Shown: piece by piece, positions 22,441 through 34,945 of the stretch
Position numbering within the stretch: the stretch's first letter is position 1
How the letters are laid out: each line of letters begins with the position of its first letter
Assembly (NCBI GenBank): GCA_030762175.1
Contig: CM060831.1
Coordinates: 136,212,001 to 136,276,000, forward strand
Reading direction: 5' to 3'
Origin: Metallyticus violacea
Lineage: Eukaryota > Arthropoda > Insecta > Mantodea > Metallyticidae
Length of the DNA: 64,000 bases
The notes under the pieces: model-generated
Databases searched by the model: none
Told to the model about the DNA's origin: nothing
The model's input: the letters and a program-made list of their open reading frames with translations, nothing else
Position numbers and translations under genes: made by a program

Positions 22441-24479
22441 TACTGAATTATGGGGTTCTGATGTTAGGAATTCTCATCTAAGTCAGCTATAGAAAGATTG
22501 ACCTAAGATGGTGCAGTTATGGTTCCCATTGCAGCAGTTTTAATTTGTAAATAATATTTTTTATCAAAACTACATGCATTTTAAGTGAGAAAATATTTTG
22601 TATGACGAATAAAATCCGTAGATGTGCTCGAGAGTTCAGAAAATATATATTACACTATTTCTTCTTGGTGGGCGATATTATAAAAACACATCCTATCATA
22701 TGTTTGATTATTTTTTGAAAAAAAACTATATAAACAACTTTTATATGCTGAAAATGAAGGAAAATAAATGTTGCTAATAAAAGGAAACCTGAAGACAAGG
22801 CCCACCAGCATACAAACTTAAATTTGCAAGCCTCATTTTAAGGAAATTGCAATAAAAGCGTTTTGTTATTCTGATTATAATGTAAAACTTCAACTTAATA
22901 AAACACAAAAATAAACAAATTACACATATTATTATAATTTCTTCTTCTTCCCAAACTTTAGGCACTTTGCCTCTTCCGCATTCACTGTAAAGCTCTCCAT
23001 CTCTTTGGGGGTACCTACGTTCATTTTTTTGATGGTTTGTATTCTAATGCGTGCTTTGGAAGTTTAATATTATGCATTCTATAATTATGGTGTATCAAAT
23101 TTCTATATCTTTCTATTTCGTCATTAATGGAACTAGCATTTAATGCTGTTGTGATTTATTCGTTAGATATGTGATATCATTTTTAGTAACTTCTTTCTGA
23201 ACTCTGTATTCAGTTTGGTGGAAATCAACTTTGTTTTATAGCCATGCCCTTTCTTATTTTATTTTTAAAGTTATATACAAATTGCCTCGAGTATAATAAA
23301 ATTTGTATACTTTTTGATAAATATCTAGAGATGATATGGTATCTATTTCGCAACCTAGATGTCTGAATTGAGAGATTTATATTAAAGGAAAGTTATATAA
23401 TATAAATTGAGAGTATTAAGTTTTTCCGATAAAATGCCACCATCTTTTACTTTTGTCTTGATATATTACTAACCCTCCGTTAAAAAGTACTTGCTCAAAG
23501 AAAATATAAATATTTCTAACCTGCTGCTTTCTTTTTCCTCAAGCTAAAAACTTGTATACAACCTTACTTTATAGAAGATGCTGCAATTGTCATGTTTCTT
23601 GGGCTAAACAGACTTTATATGAAAAAAACTACAGAATTAAGTTTGACCAGTATATTGTTTGTAATTTAATTGATAATATCTTCTTTTATATGTAACTGAA
23701 TGTCTGGCATAAATAAGAGTCCAGATTTTCGTCTCCCTAAATTAGTGGTCAATTAAAGACCAACTGGAATGCTAAAAGTTTGGAGACCAAGAAAATCTCT
23801 GAGGCTAGATGAGATTGAAATAGGCTAGTAGCTATGATGTTTTCTTTAGATTCTAACTTTTCCACCTGTGCTAACTTCGGAAATGATTTTGTTGCCGAAC
23901 GTTCAAAATTTATACCAATATCATCTATTTGTTTCTCTGTTAAAATGCATATTTAAAATTTTTTTTAAATTTGTTGTACATAAAGTCAGTTAAAATTTAT
24001 GCACTGCAGTTGTGGAAGGATCAGGAAAGTTTTGAGTAAATTTAGCGTGCATAAAACGTGTTTAAAATAACGTTTACAAACAAAAATGTGTTGCTTTGGT
24101 TGCAACTGTCTAACCATCTCGCGAAAGAAGTGGCCTACTGCACTGAGACCGGTATGGAACAAGTTTACAAACCGGCATTTATGGCACGTCAAGGGGACAA
24201 ATGTACGGCTGCAGTACGCTTAGAAGCCGAGATGTAAACCACTGCTTAATTGGACAAGATTTATATCTCAAAACTTGATACTAAGAATATTGTAGTTAAT
24301 ATATGCTACCTATAAGAACTTGCATTAATATTAGTAGGTAAAATCGATTATCTCATATGACAATCAGCCGTGTAATAATTAATTGTTGGACGTATTTTTA
24401 TAATTTTTGTTCCAAAGATCTGCACCGTCATTTGCCAACGGACGAATCTGCATCTTTCTGTACAGTGTTTAGGGAACTA
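22441..24479. other. Unassigned AT-rich stretch
   Basis: Two kb without a recognisable feature; short reading frames only. No transposon ends or splice-bounded exons were noted. Confidence 0.4.
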
Positions 24480-24712
24480 CGAGGTACGTCCAGAAAGTAA
24501 GTTCCGTTTGGTAATAAAATTAAATTGTGTACAGATACAGACAAATTATTTATTGCGCAAAATTCTACAACTCTTAAACTACTTTTCCACATAACTGCCG
24601 AAATTTTGCAGGCATTTGTCATAGCGTGGCACAAGTTTTTGTATACCTTCTTCATAGAAGTTTGCCGCCTGTGTCTTAAGTGCCTCGCCGTGTATATTGT
24701 GTTATGGTCTAG
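24480..24712 (-). mobile_element. Mariner-type transposon, 3' end fragment
   Basis: A TA at 24478-24479 is followed by a mariner-like terminus (GAGGTACGTCCAGAAAGTAA at 24481). Reading inward on the minus strand gives the transposase C-terminus HGEALKTQAANFYEEGIQKL followed by VPRYDKCLQNFGSYVEK and a stop, which matches the conserved GIxKLxxRxxKCxxxxGxYVE ending. An in-frame stop upstream shows decay. The other end of the element and the catalytic core are absent. Confidence 0.8.
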
Positions 24713-24934
24713 AGTGGCCTCTAAAGATATTGGATATTTTTCTGTGAATTACTAGGTTACGTATACTTCCATGAATAATAATGGAATAAGTGTGGAATCG
24801 AGAATGAAGATATAAAAAACAGAGAAATGTTCAAAGAATGTTACAGAGGTGGAGGATTTGAGCGTAGACAAATAAAAGCAAACAAGGATATTGTCGGAAG
24901 AACGAGTTAGAATGGCTTCGGAAGGAATAATTGT

Positions 24935-25068
24935 TGATTTATTTCATTTACGGACGTTCGTTAACATCTCAGGTTATCAGCGTCCCATTCAATTCAGAGC
25001 GTGACACAGCCAATAAATTTTGCTCAGAGGCGCCATCTTTCAGGCTTGAGATTCTTTTACTTACCATA
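24935..25068 (-). repeat. SINE family A, 3' half
   Basis: On the minus strand: GAATCTCAAGCCTGAAAGAT, CTCTGAGCAAAATTTATTGG, then TGAATTGAATGGGACGCTGA, CCTGAGATGTTAACGAACGT and an AAATAAAT tail. The head and box B are missing. It lies immediately before non-LTR sequence at 25095. Confidence 0.9.
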
Positions 25069-25094
25069 GTATGTGGAAGATATACAGGTATCAG

Positions 25095-26400
25095 CAGTGT
25101 ATACGGGACGACATGGTTGTTTCTACTACGATAGACGGCCTACAGCGTGCACTAAACAAACTACAGACCTATTGTGACACGGTGAATACAAGTACAAGGA
25201 TTATCACCTTCAAGAACGGAAATATTTATAGCAAAGCAGAGACGTAGACGTATGCAGGACAGGCACTTGATAATGTGAAGTTTCGCGTACCTTGGGCAAA
25301 CTTTCTCGATGAATGGAAAATGAGCGAACCTTAAAGCGAATATGAAAAGCGCAGAAACGCTCCGTACGCGTAGCAGAATTTCAGATGTGGCAGTAGGCTG
25401 TTAGTGACGGTATATACGGTCCACAATGACATGGAACTGAAATTTGGGCCTGGGAACAAACAGAAAACTTGGATCGATTGAGGAGGGTACACCAAATTGT
25501 GGAATCCTTAGGGAATTTGGTGCCTATAGCGAGATTATGTAATGCGGGATCCCAGCAGTGAAGCACTGGCTACGAATTGTTTACGAAGCTCAAACACTAA
25601 TTAGGGTAAACTGCTAGCACGAACATTTAAGAATGGAGGAAAATAAAACCTGGGTTTCAAAATTAAGAAAGGGTCTGGAAAATGTAGGACTGGGTAACAT
25701 TTGGATCGCAAAGCGGGGAAAAACAGGAAGAGGGTTGGGAGGAAAATTAAGAAACGCTGGTAATAGCAGCTAATTCTTTTGGAGTGCGCAGAAAATGTTT
25801 CGCTTAGAAATACAAACACAGCTGAAAATCATATGGACAATGGAGTAATATATCCAAACAGCAGCTCACTTGGTTTAGGTTAGTCACGTGGCGGATGGCT
25901 AAAGTAGCAGACAAAGGGGGTAAGAGAATCTGCCCTATATGTTCAAAGAAGAATCTTGGGGACATATTCTGGCGTACTGCCAAGTGGAGGAAGAATGAGA
26001 TACCTACTTTTGTTAACGGGAGGAGAGGGCAGTGGCAGTACTGGACTTTGCTGGCAGATAGGAAGAATTGTTTGTTGATTTGGTTTATTTACGGACGCTT
26101 TTTAACATCTCAGGTCATCGGCTTGAGATTCTTTTACTTGCCGTAAATCTACGACATGGGAACCCATGGCTACCATTACACCACCAGGACCGACAAATAG
26201 GAAGGAGGAGGAGGGTGTAGGTAAATTTTCAAGATAATCAGATTGGAAGAGGCAGAAACCGGAAAGACTAGTAGGGAAACATGTGCCATGAAATATTTTT
26301 TTAAAATTATTTGTACACATTTATGTGTGAGGGAGCGTAAGTTATTTTCTTTTGTGTTTATTTTATTTAAGTATTTAAATTCTGTTTTATTATTTAATTT
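25095..26400 (+). mobile_element. Non-LTR retrotransposon fragment, RT thumb to 3' end, copy 2
   Basis: From 25110 it reads VVSTTIDGLQRALNKLQTYC, then TSTRIITFKNGNIYSKAET and TYAGQALDNVKFR. This order follows the reverse transcriptase catalytic box in ORF2 (the DGLQ helix, the TxKT-like block and the KYLG-like block). FGPGNKQKTW and ILRNLVPIARLCNAGS continue the pattern. The 3' part from 25735 is collinear with 15640-16210 and ends in the zinc-knuckle-like RICPICSKKNLG block at 25921. Several stops and frameshifts occur. A family A SINE is inserted at 26066-26194, which shows that the LINE was in place before the SINE moved. Confidence 0.72.
26066..26194 (-). repeat. SINE family A inserted in a LINE, with target-site duplication
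   Basis: A short, internally deleted family A copy: head (GGTCCTGGTGGTGTAATGGT) and the AGATTTACGGCAAG block, then the GCTGATGACCTGAGATG tail. Its flanks AGATAGGAAG (26056-26065) and AAATAGGAAG (26195-26204) are a 10-bp target duplication with one mismatch. The uninterrupted LINE reads across this point at about 16020 in the sister copy, which proves an insertion. Confidence 0.93.
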
Positions 26401-26697
26401 TTTATTTGTTTATTTCATTTTTCATACATTATGTCTCAACCCATTCGAAAATCATTTGACGATCAGTGGTAGCACGCGGTTTTTAGGCATAAAACAAGCT
26501 CAGCTCACAATGCTGCATTGCTCTATGTAACTGCATATAGTTTAGGCTCCTTTTCACAGATGTCATTTGTATACCATAGGAAGGAAATGCTGACATGTGA
26601 TGTTTGTAACTTCCCCAGCATGACCTCATCCATTGGGTCTTAACCGAGGAAAAAGATATTCATTGTTAGTGTTATTTCACGCGCCTCAGTAATCAAG

Positions 26698-26931
26698 GTG
26701 AATAGGGAACAAATCTGTGGGGATGACGAGAAGGGTTTGAGAAAACTCATACAAAGTGTGTTAGAGAGCGATAGTAAAAATGGTGATTTTTCTGAATATG
26801 ATATGGAATCTGCAGAAGGTTCTAGTAACGGTGGTAATGAATCTAGTGCGGAAGTAGCGAGGAAAATATTTCTGAAAACAACGATGACACTCCAGACCTT
26901 TCAAAACGCGTTCGTACTACGATTAGTATAG
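26698..26931 (+). pseudogene. Possible piggyBac-like N-terminal fragment
   Basis: An open frame of about 77 residues rich in Asp, Glu and Ser (SVLESDSKNGDFSEYDMESA, GSSNGGNESSAEV). This is like the acidic N-terminus of piggyBac transposases, but such acidic regions are not specific. Its neighbour 500 bp downstream is a clear piggyBac C-terminus, so the two are likely remnants of one element with its catalytic middle deleted. No DDD triad and no TTAA-bounded ends were found. Confidence 0.35.
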
Positions 26932-27439
26932 TGTATTATAAGATACTCAACGTTATAAGCTAGGAATGCCTTGCTGCTAGCCTCGGAATGTCTGGCTGCT
27001 GGGTGCCCGAGTGCCGGCGGAAAGAGCCGAAAGTAGTGAGCTATTAGCTAAATCATTTCGCTTCCAAATCAACGGAGCAGTAGCTTAGAAGATTAAAGTG
27101 CTGTACTCAACTTGTGAATTTTCATAGCGGGTTATCAAGCATTTTTTCCTGTAGAAGTTGAAGGAGATTTGTCACAATTACAAATGATTTACCCATGAAT
27201 TAGTTTCGAATTAGAATAAGAGCACATTTCCCACCGTTACAATATCTCACCCGCCTAATAATGCAGACTAGCAGCAGCAGCAAGAGCAACATACTTCTCC
27301 AGCAGCAAGATTCTTTTCAGCAGCTTCGATCCAGCTTGTAACGCCAAGTTCGTAAGATTACGGGAAAGAATAAATAAATAAATAAAAAGCAAGCATGTAA
27401 ACTGTAGAATAAGCATTGCGCGACAGCTGTTGCAGACTA

Positions 27440-27690
27440 CAGCTGCCAGAGTACTCGATTCGAGGGCGACCTTCTTCCAACTGTGAGACTGCAGGCAAAA
27501 GCATGGGCTCATTTTCCTATGCACATTCCCTCCACAGAAAAGAACAAAAAAAGTTTCCAAAAGGTGTGTTATGTGCTACAGTAGGGGCAAACGAAGTGAA
27601 AATGTATGGCAATGTAAAAAGTGTGGTGTTACTCTTTATTTAGAGGATTGTTTTGAGGCGTAGCACACTCAACAGCAGTATAAACACAAC
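27440..27690 (+). pseudogene. piggyBac-type transposase C-terminal cysteine motif
   Basis: Reads GRPSSNCE and RLQAKAWAHFPMHIPS, then in the next frame KKVSKRCVMCYSRGKRSENV, WQCKKCGVTLYLEDCFEA, stop, HTQQQ. The Cys-x2-Cys, Cys-x2-Cys, Cys, His arrangement is the cysteine-rich C-terminal domain of piggyBac transposases, which binds the terminal repeats. The preceding basic RGRP and the HFP segments match the usual linker. The stop at 27661-27663 takes the place of a conserved Tyr before HTQ. It is frameshifted once before the Cys motif and has lost the catalytic core. The interval 26932-27440 between it and 26698 has no piggyBac similarity. Confidence 0.82.
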
Positions 27691-27986
27691 AGTACTGGTG
27701 AGATTATACATTCAGTATTGTGCATGGAAATTTTCAGAAGGAAATAATTATTGGGTCATTTTCTATGAGTTTTTAGGCATTTCTCTGTTACTGTCCTCCC
27801 TTCTAGGAGATAATATCTGATTACTTGGTTATTTAAGTAGGTGTTTAAATATGAACATGATTGGATTAACATTTAAATATTCGTTTGTGCAATTTCGTGT
27901 ATTTTCTAGTGCATTGGTAAAGCACGTGCGGTCCAAAACCTGGACATGAATGAGTTTTATTTGTAAAAATTGCAATAAATACATTT

Positions 27987-28005
27987 CTACTACTACTACT
28001 ACTAT

Positions 28006-28085
<80 letters not shown>

Positions 28086-28789
28086 TTACTATTACAACTG
28101 TTACTACTACTACCACCACTACTACTACTACTACCTACTACTATTACTATTATTATTACTACTATTACTACTACCACCACCACTACTACTACTGCTACTA
28201 CTATTGTTATTACTAGTATTACTATTACTAATGCTACCACTACTATTATTACTACTATTACTGATACTCTTAGTGCTACTACTACTAGTGCTACTACTAC
28301 TAGTACTACTACTAATACTACTACTACTAGTACTACTACTAGTACTACTACTACTAGTGCTACTACTACTAGTGCTACTACTACTAGTACTACTACTAGT
28401 ACTACTACTAGTACTACTACTACTACTACTACTAGTGCTACTACTACTAATACTACTACTACTAGTACTACTACTACTACTAGTACTACTATTAATACTA
28501 CTACTAGCACTACTGCTGCTACTACTATTACTACTACTAGTACTACTGCTACTACTAGTACTACTGCCACTAATACTTCTACTACTACCACTACTACTGT
28601 TACTACTACTACTACTGCTGTTACTACTACTATTACTACTACTACTACTATTACTACTACTATTACTACTGCTACTACTATTACTACTACTACTACTACT
28701 ACTGGTGCTTTGTTGTTGCTAGTTCTACTACTACTACTACTACTCTACTACTACTTACTACTACTACTACTCTACTACTACTACTCTAT

Positions 28790-28824
<35 letters not shown>

Positions 28825-28867
28825 ACTACTGCTACTACTACTACTTACTACTGCTACTACTACTACT

Positions 28868-28911
<44 letters not shown>

Positions 28912-28948
28912 ACTGCTACTATTACTACTACTACTTACTACTACTACT

Positions 28949-28987
<39 letters not shown>

Positions 28988-28999
28988 ACTGCTACTACT

Positions 29000-29064
<65 letters not shown>

Positions 29065-29101
29065 TCGCCGCCACAACCACCACCACCACCACCACCACCA
29101 T
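27987..29101. repeat. 1.1-kb composite CTA/TTA/CCA trinucleotide array
   Basis: Begins with about 30 near-perfect CTA units (27988-28084), then a diverged mosaic (to about 28270). There follows a higher-order region with ACTACTACTAGT/G repeated many times (28275-28570), CTACTATTA mosaic (28600-28700), TACTACTACTTACTGC-type units (28740-29000), about 25 more CTA units and a CCACCATCGCC / CCACCACCA end. A family A SINE directly abuts its 3' end. Reading frames of up to 241 residues are Val, Leu, Thr or Ser homopeptides and not proteins. Confidence 0.97.
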
Positions 29102-29262
29102 AAATGTACACGAGACCACGACTTTATTTCCCTTCCCAAGGAAGTCATACTTAGTAATTTTACACCCGAAAAAAATCCATCGACCCTGGGTGGGATTGCA
29201 CCCGCGATCTGATCTACAAACCAAGTATGGTTACCACTATACCACCAAGACCGGGGGGAGGA
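29102..29262 (-). repeat. SINE family A, 5' half
   Basis: Minus strand: head GGTCTTGGTGGTATAGTGGT, AACCATACTTGGTTTG, a degraded box B GGGTGCAATCCCACCC, and the GGATTTTTTTCGGGTGTAAA block. Ends at CGTGTACATTTA where the trinucleotide array begins; the 3' half of the SINE is absent. The array may have grown from the broken SINE end. Confidence 0.92.
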
Positions 29263-30112
29263 AGCAGCTTCCGAAAGAGCCCACGGTTGTGTGAAACAAA
29301 TTAACAATTTTTATACAATATAATAAGTTCACAGAATATCTCTTTTGAGCTCATAAAATTCTCTCCTGAAATTACCAATATCTATATGTGCCATTATGAT
29401 TTATTTTTACACCACATTTCACTATTCGTTCATAATTACCTTAGTGTTTTTATAACTCCTTCATATTAAACGGTCTATGTACTGTATCTACATAAATATA
29501 TTCATTTTAGCTGATACATTTTAATTATCTTACTTTCCAATGCAGTTTATTTTAATAATCCATTAAAATTAGTTATCAAGCTAAGTATATGTTTTATTGC
29601 CCAATTATAATACTTTAAACTTACATTATTTTAAGTAGAGCACTAATTCATCAATGTTGCCTACACAACTTGTCAACTTTTCTTATCCTTGTTAAATAGG
29701 CTTTTTCTACCCATTACCTATGTTTTCACTTTTACATGATATATTACCTGTCAAACTTTTAATCACATCTTACCTTCTCAACATATTAATGGATACCACA
29801 TTAAAGTTGATTCCATTTTATTCACCTGCACCGGTTAATAAAACAGCTGATTAACTTTTAAGTAGTCATCCTGTGGTTTGTCAGCTATTGCGACCTTTAA
29901 ACAAATTACTTCACGTTTTTAAAGTACCCATTTATTGTAGAAGCTTTTTACAGAAATTGTGTTAAATAGAGATCATTGTGCATTTTGTCATTAATTTTTT
30001 TGTGCTCTTTTTGCTTTATAGAAACTTTTTGAAAGATTCCTGGATTAGGCATTCTGAAACGGATATAACTTAAATTCAGAACTTTTAGTTAAACAGAATA
30101 TTATGACTTTTG
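29263..30112. other. Unassigned AT-rich stretch
   Basis: No recognisable feature. Confidence 0.4.
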
Positions 30113-30123
30113 CTCTCTTTAGC

Positions 30124-30385
30124 TTCTAAGCCCAAAATCGCGGGTTCAAATCCGGCCAGGATCGATGAATTTTTTTTCGGGCGTAAAAATCCTAAGTATG
30201 GCTTCCTTCGGAAGGGAAGTAAAGCCGTGGGTCCTGTGTCGTACATTTACGGCATGACAAAGAACCTCAAGCCTGAAAGAAGAGGCCTCTGAGCAAAATT
30301 TGTCGGCCGTTTCACGCCCCGAAATAAATTGGACGCTGATGACCTGAGCTGTTAAAGAGCGTCGATAAATAAATCAAATAAAATC
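30124..30385 (+). repeat. SINE family A, 5'-truncated, with target-site duplication
   Basis: Begins inside the head at TTCTAAGCCCAAAATCGCGG, retaining box B (GGTTCAAATCC), then all the body blocks and the AAATAAATCAAATAAAAT tail. CTCTCTTTAGC is duplicated at 30113-30123 and 30386-30396. The 5' truncation with a clean duplication is typical of incomplete reverse transcription. Confidence 0.95.
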
Positions 30386-30396
30386 CTCTCTTTAGC

Positions 30397-33002
30397 CTTC
30401 TAAAAATAGGCGCCTCTTCACAGACCCAGCAGGTCAACTTAGCAGTAGAATTTAATATGCAATAGCATTTAAGGCTGTTTAATATAATTGTATTCTCAAA
30501 GGAGAGAAATGTGACTTTTAGAACACAATTGTTTCTCTTTCATGAAAATGTTTCACGTTTTTCTTCCACTGAATTTTAAGGCAACTCTGTATTTGTCAAC
30601 TTCTTTCAATAGACATAAGTGAAATAATCTGACCGTGCTCAAGGCTCGGGCTTGGGTTTCTGGTTTTTCTCTGTCAATTTTAAGAATGGGAAAATGCTTA
30701 GTATGCATTATTGTATATGTGTCCAGAGTGAATAGCTCCCAGGCAGGCTACCGACCAGGGCAACGATTTGCAAGTTCTGAGGATAAATACAGCGAAAGAA
30801 GAAGTTATAAACTCGTGTAGCTCTTAATTTTGGAAATGCTAATTTTTGTTGCCATAACTTTCGCAAATATGTAAGCTGTTCCGTGTAATACAATAAAATT
30901 ACTCTGTATACGAAAAGCCAATATACTTCCGCAAAAATCAATAATTTTCCTTTAGAAGCATTTTAATATTTTTATTCTTTGGAATTTAAATATCATTTCA
31001 CGCTTTTTTGCATTGAAAATATCTATTTTAATATTTTTGTAAGAAAAAAAAAAACAAAACAAGTTTAGAGCTGTATTTGCAAACTTAAGTGCTAAAAGTG
31101 TGAAGAAAAAAAAAATCCCAAGAAATTAATTTAAAAAATAAAGCTTACCTCAACGTAAATTAAAATTCTGATGTTATAGTCCAAAAAAGACGTAAGAAAC
31201 TACTTTTAATATGCTGCAAATTAATAGGAAAAAATTAAAAGTTATGAATTAAAATATTACAAATGCATATTGTGTCTTCGGATTCGAGAACGAAGACCAT
31301 AAGCGCCACAAGTGCCATCTACTAACCGTCCGCCGATACTCTATCGCTTCGGAAACCAAATTGGGGAACGGATTCAGCCAAGTGGGAACAAATGACCATC
31401 GCTCAGTTCGGGACTTAGAGGAAGTTCAAAGTACTCTGGGAGTCAATTTTTTTAAGTTTGAATTTTTTGTGTGGATTTTTCATAGTCTTTTACTATGATC
31501 ACATCGCTGTTAAGTTAAATATTGAATAAATACTTTACGAGCTATAAATTATTTCACCAGTTTTATTTTATAAATATGTCGTATAATGTACCACGTGGCT
31601 CTTGAGTTGAGAAAATTTGTTGCCATTTTTGCAATTGGAACTTTGAACTACATACACAAAAATTGCATAGAAAGTATTTTAAATAAATTTAAATCCATAA
31701 GAAATTTTAATCTTTAAATTTTTTTTTTTAATTATTATGGTCTTTCAAGTATTTTGTTCCGTAGAATATTACAATAGCTACTTCTGCACATTCTGGAAAT
31801 TTTCAATTGAATTTAAATAAAAACTTTAAAATGAGGGGTATTTTGAATGTGTGAAAATGAAGTTTTGAGAAAAAAACGTTGTTTTATTTAAAAAAAAAAA
31901 ACAATGTCGCTGGCAAATAATGTGATTTAAAAGGGCACGCGGATCTTTTCAAATGGCTGTAGAGCCCGAAGGAGAAGGGGAGTCACGTAAATTTCAACTC
32001 TCTGTGGACGTCTGAAGGTCAAAGGATTCAATTAAAAAAATTAACAAATTTTGGCCAAAAACTCATTCTCAGCATCCCTCAAAGACAGCCTCCAGGATCG
32101 TAAAGGGAGTCGGAAGTGTAATAGAAGGCGTATCGTTATTATTTGAACAATAAAGCTTGTCTTTATTTCGTCTTTCATCTATTATACAACCCTCCTTTCA
32201 GTTTTATGCCTGTCACTTTGCCCAAAGTTCTTATATGGCATCTAAATAGAAAGAGGTCACAAAGGAACGGTTGATTCAAAGTACAGAATATTAGGACAAG
32301 GCATTTTCTCTTTCTTGTGTCATATCTCGCTTTAAGCGCATTTTTTTATTAAATGTCATGGTGTACTAAAGCCTTTGATATTTGGAAAACATCCAAAATA
32401 TGCAATCGGCAAGTCTACAAAGTGAACAATTTGGTATCATATTCTACAACAGCAATGCACTTTGTTCACGTCAAAATACTTTGTCAGGGAAGTTACTTGA
32501 GCCTAAAGTAAGGGCTTTACACGGCAACCGTTTTCCATACTTCTTTCTTGCAGCCATTCTTTAGGAGTTTAAAGGAGCTCTTTTCGTCAATAAATTGTCT
32601 TCCGTCTGGGATTAACGTTCCTGTTCTTGCAGCAAGTTTTGAATTTGAAACTAATGAAAACTGATACCACAATGTACGACTGATATAAATGTCTCGTTAA
32701 CTGTGCCCGAAATCTGACAATATTGCCCGAACTGTTGAGAGAAACGCCGCAACCTATATTTTTGTGCAAGTAATATTTATTTCATTTTCAACCATCTCAA
32801 CACAAAACTGTAAGCAGTACATAAACAAAGGTTTCTGTACAACGTATTATGCACACTTTTGATAGTATTTTTGTGTATAAATAGTGTGAAAGAAGCGATT
32901 TTCATAACAAGCATCTACAAGGTTTGGACCGTTCTGTGCCCATCAATCAAAAGTCGTTTTTACATTTTGGATTTATGGATTTTCCATATTCTCTTTATCT
33001 AA
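30397..33002. other. Unassigned AT-rich stretch
   Basis: No gene, exon or repeat was recognised. A modestly GC-richer patch at 31270-31440 carries no readable frame. Confidence 0.4.
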
Positions 33003-33003
33003 C

Positions 33004-33414
33004 CAGGTGGCTCAGGTGGGAACGCTTTGGACTGGTATTAGGATATCCCGGGTTCAAATCCCATAGAAACTCCATCTTGTTCTAAGAGTTTTTCCTAGTT
33101 TTCCTTGGTCGCTTATGTGAATCCTGTAATGGGTCTTCATTTTCCTCGAATTTTTACCCTTCCCTGCTGTTGGTTTTGTTACAGGGTTGGTGGACTGGTG
33201 CGGTGTGACGGTGGCTTGCGCTTTAGAAAGATTTTCGCATCGGAATCTGGTATAGGGGTTTAAACCCCTAGGGGAGAAGCTACGCTGGCGTTGGGGATTT
33301 CCATCTGAAAATATCAACAGATCTATGTCCGCCCTTAGGTCCTGGTCGCCCATCATCTCCCACACTTCATCCCTTATTCCCAGAGATGCTCCTGGAGGCG
33401 TAGGCACAAACGGT
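33004..33414 (+). repeat. SINE family C, copy 2
   Basis: A tRNA-like head (GGTGGCTCAGGTGGGAACGC) and a good box B (GGGTTCAAATCCCATAG) are followed by the T-rich middle with TTTTCCTAGTTTTCCTTGG. Then comes the TGCGGTGTGACGGTGGCTTG block shared with 4141, and an end near GGCGTAGGCACAAACGG. A GAGGGGTTTAAACCCCTAGG-like palindrome (33254-33272) lies inside the 3' part. Its better-preserved head shows the family to be tRNA-derived. Confidence 0.8.
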
Positions 33415-34940
33415 CAGCCTTTGAGCAAGGCTGAAGCATTGAATTATCCTCTTTTGTTCCTAACACTCCAATCGATCAAACTTCTTTTTTCCAATTGGGT
33501 GGTATCCAATATTATTCTGGGCAGCCTGGAAGTTTGCCTTTTTTTTACATTGTTCTTCCAAAATACTTTATTTTTTAGTATTTTTCCTACAAGTCTTTTA
33601 ATTCGTATATATTCACTTTTATTTTTCGGCCGTTAAGTAATAACCAGCAGCTTTTATTATAATTAGGTAATTTAAAAAAAAAAACTGTCATCTATAAGTT
33701 CTTCAACAATGATAATGGTACATAAAATAGGTTTGGCTCCCTTTACCATCGGCACTGCCCCCACTTGTTCACGAATGTGTTGCCACTACATTTGTATCAA
33801 CTCTGGTATTATTAGACAATGCTCGACTTTTATTTGACTGAAACCTGCGTTTTGTTTGCTTTTAATTGTTGAGAATTTAAACTTTTGAAGCACAGTAGAA
33901 AACATTGTAATATTACTTCATTTTAAATTTGAACTGCAGGTAACCAACTATACACTCTTCTCTGTGAAACAAATGTTTAATAATTCATTAATCACTGATG
34001 GGTTAAGAAACTTTCCATTCACTGTGAATTTTTTTATTTTTAAATGAAATTTCCTGGATTAATATCCGCAAAGGAACAGTTTGCCATCATCCTCTTGTAC
34101 TCCTGTTGCCAGGAGTGCAGAAAATGCACAGCAAATGTAATCATCTCATTAAACTGGAATTTTTAAATTACGGACTATATAACATGAAATTTATGCGAGG
34201 AGGAAGCTGGTTATTATGTGAAAATGGGAGACAAGGTTACCTCCCAGTTTTGTAGTCCGCTTCGTTTCATATGAAGCCAAAATGTGTTAAACCGTTTTAC
34301 TCCACCAGTACTGCCATATCAGTCGACCCCACTACCTGTGATTTTAGCATTATGTTTCCAATGGCTTCCCCTTCTAGTTAATATATCTTGAACACTTAAA
34401 TATATTTTTCTGCAGAGTATAAGATCTGAATTACTTTCTTCAAAAGACTTTGCAGTAGCTGTTTCCAAGCCCCTTACCTGCAGTCAGTTCTGTAGTATAA
34501 CTTAATTAGCTCGCCTTCAATTAAGTTCTCAGCAATGTAATCGCATAGACTGTTGCATGGTGTGGTAGAGCGCCATCTTGTTGAAACTGTTATTCTGTGA
34601 CTTGAAAGATGTAAGTAAACATAATTTGCATGCACTTTGCTGCACTGATGCGTTTTTTAAATTGTATAGTATTACAGGCAATGGCCAGCATTGGTAGGGG
34701 GGAGGCAGGCAGGCAGATATTTTCAGCGCACCCATTGTCGCTACTGCAGAACTTGCAAGTGGGTGCACGAAGGTCTTAAAATACTTGTGTCATACATCAC
34801 CCTAAAATATTTTGTAAGCTTGAGAAAATTATGTGCATGACAGAGAAGATTTTGCATTTAAAATATGACGACACCCAAATACGACAAATAAAGACATAGC
34901 ACAAATAAATTTATTAAACCAGGAACAGTGAATTGAGCGT
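33415..34940. other. Unassigned AT-rich stretch
   Basis: Nothing recognised on either strand. Confidence 0.4.
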
Positions 34941-34944
34941 TATA

Positions 34945-34945
34945 A

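Noticed and set aside
26480..27775. TTTTTAGGCAT present on both sides of the piggyBac remnant
   Set aside because: The two copies are in direct, not inverted, orientation and lack TTAA; at 11 AT-rich bases it is a likely coincidence.
27866..28722. Long open frames over 28 kb (up to 241 residues of Val/Leu/Ser/Thr)
   Set aside because: They are read through trinucleotide repeats and have no start context, domain or complex composition.
33004..33070. Possible functional tRNA gene
   Set aside because: Box A- and box B-like sequences are present, but the cloverleaf cannot be closed and the same head begins a dispersed repeat; the same applies to the heads of families A, B and D.
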